A DNA stretch of 11,197 bases, taken from contig VKHC01000544.1 of NCBI GenBank assembly GCA_015143735.1, forward strand, positions 1 through 11,197, written 5' to 3'. Source of the stretch: Synura sp. LO234KE. Taxonomy: Eukaryota; Sar; Synurophyceae; Synurales; Mallomonadaceae. Shown here piece by piece: positions 6,799 through 11,197 of the stretch (within the stretch, counting starts at the first letter, position 1; each line of letters opens with the position of its first letter). The translations under genes were made by a program, and so were the position numbers. The notes beneath the pieces were generated by a model. The model had not been told where the DNA came from. It made no database searches and saw nothing but the letters and a program-made list of their open reading frames with translations.

Positions 6799-9500
6799 CG
6801 GTGCTTGTTGGAGTAGTTTTAAAAACGCGTTTTGCTTGACTGTACCACAAGGCATCTCTAACTATTTTACTACTAGGCTTCTGAGTAGTTTCGCCGCGGG
6901 ATTAGCCTAAATACCACTAGATACACGCGCTATCTAAGCCTTCCAAAGCGCAGGCGACACTGCTCCCGGCTTTAGCGTAAGCTGTGAAATAGAAAATCGC
7001 AATCAGCAAAACTGGTTTCTCCAACCTACACAAGATAGTGACCGTCAAGAAGAGAGGAATCCAAGGGTATTTCTTAAGGCGAAGGTACTCCAGGCCTCCA
7101 GCCAACTCAATCCTGACTGAGATAAGATAAAAGTTTTAGTTCTCCAGGTCAGCGACTTTCAAACTCAAATTTCTCCAAACAAATTTTTCGCTACTATTTA
7201 AGTTTAGAGCTCAAGATTATTGAACTCCGGACCTAAATTCTTTGCAATATTGCTTTGATACCAACTCAGCAGTATCAGATTCACCAATATCTACCTCGTT
7301 AGAATTTTTGGGTGCTCACAATATCTCAGCGGCGAAGTCCTTCAAATAAGTGAAGTCCTGAGGAACAATTCTGGAAGAATTTGGGACTCCAGGGGAAAAT
7401 TTCTGCAGCAATTTTTATCTCTCCGGTGGCCAACTACGCCAGACTATTTTAGAGGATATCGGAAAGAGCAAATTTGTAGAGAAAATATTGGGTTTTCTGC
7501 AGATCTATCATGTAACTCTATTATGTTTTTCACATTCCTGATTGAGACAAGATATTTGTATTTTCTGGACAACCGCCCCCGAATCCAAAATTCGACCAGA
7601 CAATCTTCAGAAAATATTTAGATTTGGAGCACTTGATGAATAAATTCTAACTCTTAATATTCCGCAAGATTGGGTTGGCAACAATCTTGTGTGTTCCAGC
7701 TTGCAATAGCACTCCCGCTGTCTATCCTGCGCCACTCTTCCGATTTGGAGAGGTCGAATACACACAAGAACCTCAAATTGAAACATTTAATCCTGCAACC
7801 CAACGGGCAAATCTGGCCCTTGCTCCATTTTCATTTCCTGGCACTGGTAGAGGCGCCGATGCTACCCAAGATTTTGATTCCGCGTCGACCAATCTTCCGC
7901 TGGATTTTGCACAAGCATACTTCGCGCAACAATTTAGGTTTAGAGCACAAGCGCCCTCAAAAATTATTGGCAAAGTTGCTTTGGTGACAACTTTCAATTT
8001 CGTTTCCCAGTATCTAATATCTCAGGATTTCAGCACGGGACCAGCTCTGCTGCCGGCTTCACTTCTGCCCTACCAGCAAATCAATTTGGGGCAAATCAGA
8101 ACACTCTGTCATCGTCACCCCCCCTCATTATGAAGCCGACGATGTTGAATGGAAGATTCTACCTCCGATTTTGGTATTGAGGTTTTTTTTTAACTTAAAA
8201 CTTAGCTTAACAAAACATGACGGCATATAATGCTAAGCACCCATATGAGCCAGATTGGCAAATCCCACTAGGGGTATGGGCAAACTTTTCGGTATTGACG
8301 TCTATCGTCGTAAACAGCACAACTCTGCCTGTGACTTTGCGCGCGCGGAGGAAACTCTTCGCCCAAATCAGCGCCTCCCTTCTGGAGTTCTACAATCGAC
8401 GATAAGCGCCTAGGCTTAATTGAGAATATTGAAATGACATTTCCTGGAAAGATACAACTGCTCCCGAATCCGAATTCATGCCCTGGCTATTTCCCGATAA
8501 GTTTAGGTTTGAAGAGCATGTGGATTTATATCCAAGTTTAGTTCTTTTGCAAAAATTGCGGTGGCGACCTTCCTGCGGCATCTCTATCGCCAATTTTTTC
8601 TTGATCGGGAGTTCCACATGGCGACTGCACACGGCGACTGCACCCCAGCTCTCAATCCTACTCTCCTCCTTCCTTCTGGCGCGATTTGGAACTGACAGGA
8701 ATCTCTCACAGCTGTGAATTCATGTTCAAATGTTGCGGGAAATTCTGGCCTCACTCAAATCAAATACCCTAGTGCTGTTGACTGCGAAAATGATACTACT
8801 GACTGCGCACCCCCCGTCCTGGAGCAACTCTCTCGTGCTTTATTCAACTACCAGATGACCTATTTACAGCGTTAGCACTCCAACATCTGGAGCGCTCATC
8901 TCATTGGTCTGGGAATAGCCAAACAGCAATATTGCCTCCGTTCGCTTAACTCGCCAGCGATTCTCTACCAGACTACACTATGGGACTCAGGAGTCATTCA
9001 TCTCCTGAAAAAACTCCTCAATCTTCTTTTCAGATCCAAGACTTTGCCCCACTCGGCTTCTCCCAACAATATGAGGACCAGCAAGATACTCCTGACAAAT
9101 TTTTTTATATTGAAGGCGCCTGGCGCTGTTACTTCCTCTTACGAATGGAGGCGACACAATGGGACCTCCAAGACAAGTGGACCAGTGTAGAGCTCCGAGT
9201 TTGTTCTGCGCCATAAGGCAGACACGCCTACCGATTATATTCCAGACAACCTGGTCCCTTGAAGCAACATGGAAGTTTATTCTTCAAGAAATCGCTCTAA
9301 ATCCAGAGGAGTACTCCCGGGGATAACTGGGCTACTTCTCTTCTTTGCAAATGGAGAGAGTCGAAAGTCTCTTCGCAACTATTGGGGAGACAGATCCATG
9401 GGGAACGGTAATTAACCCCTAATGGGCTGCAATTCTGGAGAAGGTGGAGGAAGCCTGGCCCTACGGGGTCAATTTCTCGCCCTGCGTCCCCTTCATCCCG
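6799..9500 (+). pseudogene. Relic B, the longest copy of the unrecognised family
   Basis: It begins at CGGTGCTTGTTGGAG, the same 15 bases that start unit C at 10249, and includes the right inverted-repeat arm. From about 7190 to 8130 several frames carry FG-like peptides: FKFRAQ (7197), AQQFRFRAQAPS (near 7925), and, after a shift, TSSAAGFTSALPANQFGAN (near 8042-8098). The C-terminal blocks then appear: LPDYTMGLRS, LGFSQQYEDQQDTPDK with GAWRCYFLLRMEA (9052-9157), KWTSVELRVC (9175-9207), WKFILQEIALNPEEY (9270-9314), and MERVESLFATIGETDPW with VINP, a stop at 9420, and EEAW (9351-9458). Several stops and frame changes mark it as decayed. The region 8150-8950 shows little I can align. An FG-nucleoporin-like ancestor is one reading of the FG motifs; it is not established. 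Confidence 0.55.
6814..7520. repeat. Right arm of large inverted repeat
   Basis: This is the inverted partner of 4611-5245. The match begins at GTAGTTTTAAAAACGCG (inner end) and ends at CATGTAACTCTA (outer end, 7520). The arm carries about 92 bp (6898-6985) absent from the left arm. Unit C at 10290 contains a related TAGCTTCGTCGCGGGAT, so that piece was probably lost from the left arm rather than gained here. Confidence 0.9.
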
Positions 9501-10092
9501 ACCGCAAGCTCAGTCGATCTTTGCTTCGTCTATTCTTCAGCCCTCACCGGAGCGGTGCGCACAGGCCTCTCTGGGAGAGACCGTGAAGTGGACTAAAACC
9601 CGAATAGGCTTAGAGTACAAGACCGTCGAGCGCTTGCTTCTGGAGCGGGAGGATACGCAGGCCCCACAGGAGGAGAGCGTAAAGGGGCACGACACCCTGG
9701 CAAATATCCCGTCTCCTCTGACATCATCCCTTGTTCCGATCCCTGACTCACGAGATGAAAGACTTTCCGGAACGGAGCGGGACCAGCTTGCAACCGCCTG
9801 CTGGGCACATGAGGAGGGGTCGGAGCGCTGGAGCACCAGCGTAGTGAAGCCGCTTCCAGACCGCGTGTCCCCTCACCTGGAGTTACGGTCGGTGTGGTGG
9901 CCTGCATTTTTGTTTCATGCACCGCACTTGTTACACCGTGAACACGCCATTTCCGCCTTATCTGTCGGTGCTCTTGGTACCACTTTCTCTGCACCGAGCT
10001 ACAAAATTGTCATTTTCCCGCCCTTTTGTGCCGCCCCATCAGTAGGAGTGTCATCCCCCGGGGGTGGTACGCTCGTCCCCTCTTCTATCTAG
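9412..10092 (+). pseudogene. Open 226-codon stretch in the GC-rich tail of unit B
   Basis: This is an uninterrupted frame from 9412 to a stop at 10090-10092, without a convincing ATG start. It overlaps the end of the last conserved block of relic B in a different frame. It contains SPERCAQASLGETVK, related to the 13-residue repeats of relic L, then a basic/acidic stretch, then a hydrophobic, Ser/Pro-rich end overlapping terminal repeat copy 2. It could be the last exon or C-terminus of the family's protein. High GC lowers stop frequency, so openness alone is weak evidence of coding. No known domain is visible. Confidence 0.3.
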
Positions 10093-10208
10093 TTACTAAT
10101 CATCCCCGGGGGAGGCTCTACCTACGCTCCCGGGCGGAGGCAGTCTCTCCCTTCCCCCGCTCGGTCACGGGATTAGCCATTTGGTACATGGGGGCTCTTA
10201 GTTATTAG
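10042..10208 (+). repeat. GC-rich terminal repeat, copy 2 (end of unit B)
   Basis: Runs from GTAGGAGTGTCATCCCCC through ATCCCCGGGGGAGGC and CCCGGGCGGAGGC to CATGGGGGCTCTTAG. It aligns with 3543-3740 (reverse complement) and 10619-10805. The CCCCGGGG and CCCGGG palindromes within it could base-pair. It closes unit B and is followed after about 40 bp by the start of unit C. Confidence 0.82.
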
Positions 10209-10248
10209 ATACGTTTAAGTAGCGATCCTGTTAAGATCAAGGATTTTC

Positions 10249-10805
10249 CGGTGCTTGTTGGAGGAAAAACCGTTACGCTTGGTTTTGCTCGTAGCTTCGT
10301 CGCGGGATGGTATCGGAATTTTTAGGAGACGACGCAGAGTGTCATAGTCGCTGGAGTGCTTTGGTGGGGACGCTCCTTGATAGCGGGCCTCCCAACGGTT
10401 TGGCGGTGACATCGTTACCAGATCAGCCTGCTGCGCTCCTCGGAAAAATATTAATTTGGAGTCTTTTCTTATCTACTTAGCCTTCCTGGTCTGCGTGGTG
10501 GGCCACCTTCTCGAGACATTCGTTGTTTTTGTTACACTTCGCCCCTAGTACCACTATCACTCGCGTTGTTAGAACTGTCTTGAAACTCCCGCGGTGCGGT
10601 GTCGTGCCTGTGCTTTTTAGTAGAAATGTTTTCCTACAAAGGATGGTACCAACACGCGCGTCCTGTTCTATCTACTTGGGTATATCTTTAAGTGCTAACC
10701 ATCCCCGGGGGAGGCCTTTTCTGCGCCCCCGGGCGGAGGCCGAGTCTCCCTTCCCCCACTCGCTCGCGGGGTTTGTTAGTTGGCTAATGGGGGCTCTTAT
10801 TTATT
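10249..10805 (+). repeat. Unit C, probable internally deleted copy of the repeat unit
   Basis: It starts with CGGTGCTTGTTGGAG, identical to 6799-6813. It has TAGCTTCGTCGCGGGAT (10290), close to TAGTTTCGCCGCGGGAT in unit B (6898), and ends with the third GC-rich terminal repeat. None of the four conserved protein blocks is present, so about 2.8 kb of a B-like unit is missing. Around 10450-10560 it reads as a hydrophobic peptide, weakly like the hydrophobic stretch upstream of terminal repeat copy 1. Such non-coding short forms are typical of mobile element families, but this identity is inference. Confidence 0.5.
10619..10805 (+). repeat. GC-rich terminal repeat, copy 3 (end of unit C)
   Basis: It runs from AGTAGAAATGTTTTCC through CCATCCCCGGGGGAGGCC and CCCCGGGCGGAGGCC to TAATGGGGGCTCTTATTTATT. 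It is colinear with copies 1 and 2, with scattered substitutions and small indels between the shared blocks. Confidence 0.82.
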
Positions 10806-11036
10806 GGACATTCAACAAATTGTGTACTGCCTCTTATGTCTCCATATGATGATTGAGATGTCAGATTTTCGCAACAGTATTTTCTGTAGAGCCTTGTTTC
10901 GAGTGACAGAAAATTAAATATTTAATTTAAACGATGTTAATGCAGAGTGACCGAGAATAGAATTTCTAACTTTTTTGCAATGTAAAAACGATCAATATTG
11001 CGTTTTGTTATCAAAATTTTAATTTTTCAATTCTAG
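10806..11036. other. AT-rich region after the repeat cluster
   Basis: Base composition changes abruptly from GC-rich to AT-rich at the end of unit C. The stretch ends with a pyrimidine-rich tract and TTCTAG at 11031-11036, a plausible splice acceptor. A possible donor GTAAAA at 10982 would give a 55 nt intron, and GTGACC at 10947 would give 90 nt. No complete gene is visible. Confidence 0.35.
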
Positions 11037-11197
11037 GTGAAGTAAAAGAATATAGTGTACAAACAATTATCAGTTTGGGCGGGGACAGTTGTCCGTCCGT
11101 TATCTTTGGAAATAAAAATATAAAGTTGATGGGCGTTGGATGTGTTCGACGTATCACATGTGTATGTGAAATCTCTGCCAAAATTTGTCATCGTCCT
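11037..11197 (+). CDS. Possible partial exon, runs off the window
   Basis: After the TTCTAG acceptor the frame starting at GAA (11039) stays open to the window end for 53 codons, reading EVKEYSVQTIISLGGD and then CPSVIFGNKNIKLMGVGC. One reading joins it to ATG at 10934 through the donor at 10947, giving MLMQSEVKEYS. The peptide belongs to no family I recognise. The other two plus frames meet stops early. A 53-codon open frame can occur by chance at this composition, so this is tentative. Confidence 0.25.

Noticed and set aside
4611-7520. Foldback DNA transposon with long terminal inverted repeats
   Set aside because: No target-site duplication was seen at the outer ends, no transposase is visible, and homology between the two flanks continues past the arms into the relic genes, so the ends are not element ends.
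7675-8133. 152-codon open frame as an intact gene
   Set aside because: It is the longest open piece of relic B, but the FG-like peptide continues in another frame beyond about 8030 and conserved blocks lie far downstream, so it is a fragment of a decayed gene.
8217-8405. 62-codon open frame starting with ATG
   Set aside because: No domain, no counterpart in relics L or A, and length expected by chance.
5500-9500. Confident assignment of the relics to Nup54/Nup62
   Set aside because: FG-like motifs and helical segments fit loosely, but I could not match the diagnostic structured-domain motifs, so no gene name is given.
1-11197. CRISPR array, tRNA, rRNA or bacterial operon signals
   Set aside because: No regularly spaced repeats with unique spacers, no recognisable RNA gene, and the spliced genes show this is eukaryotic DNA.

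Overview
The window is nuclear DNA of a eukaryotic microbe, probably an alga or an alga-derived protist. Two protein genes at the left end read cleanly only if short spliceosomal introns of about 46-69 nt with GT...AG borders are removed. The first gene's product belongs to a plant/cyanobacterial type of alpha/beta hydrolase and has a leader resembling the signal peptide plus phenylalanine used for import into red-algal-derived secondary plastids. A short (GGGTTA)3 tract hints at a TTAGGG telomere type. I cannot name the species.

Left part (1-2750), ordinary genes. A minus-strand alpha/beta hydrolase (two exons, 350 aa) and a plus-strand adaptor-like protein (four exons, about 418 aa: PH domain, FCS-type zinc finger, SAM domain) diverge from a shared 151 bp promoter region. 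From 2750 to about 3540 I see only 3' flank and AT-rich intergenic DNA.

Middle and right part (about 3543-10805), a cluster of decayed repeats. Translating both strands by eye shows three broken copies of one protein family I do not recognise. Relic L is on the minus strand (about 5245 down to 4055). Relic A is on the plus strand (about 5500-6770). Relic B is on the plus strand (about 6799-9500). They share four peptide blocks in the same order but carry frameshifts and different stop codons. L and B also share a 620-710 bp stretch, seen as a large inverted repeat (4611-5245 against 6814-7520). Both are followed in the same orientation by a GC-rich tail ending in a ~170-200 bp terminal repeat (3543-3740 minus; 10042-10208 plus). 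A third terminal repeat (10619-10805) ends a 560 bp unit that begins with the same 15 bases as unit B, as an internally deleted derivative would. Together this looks like a mobile or subtelomeric repeat family (full unit about 3.4 kb) with copies head to head and in tandem. I found no transposase, reverse transcriptase or integrase motif.

Right end (10806-11197): AT-rich DNA, then a possible splice acceptor and a frame open to the window edge, which may be the start of another gene. The two left-hand genes have no evident functional tie to the repeats.
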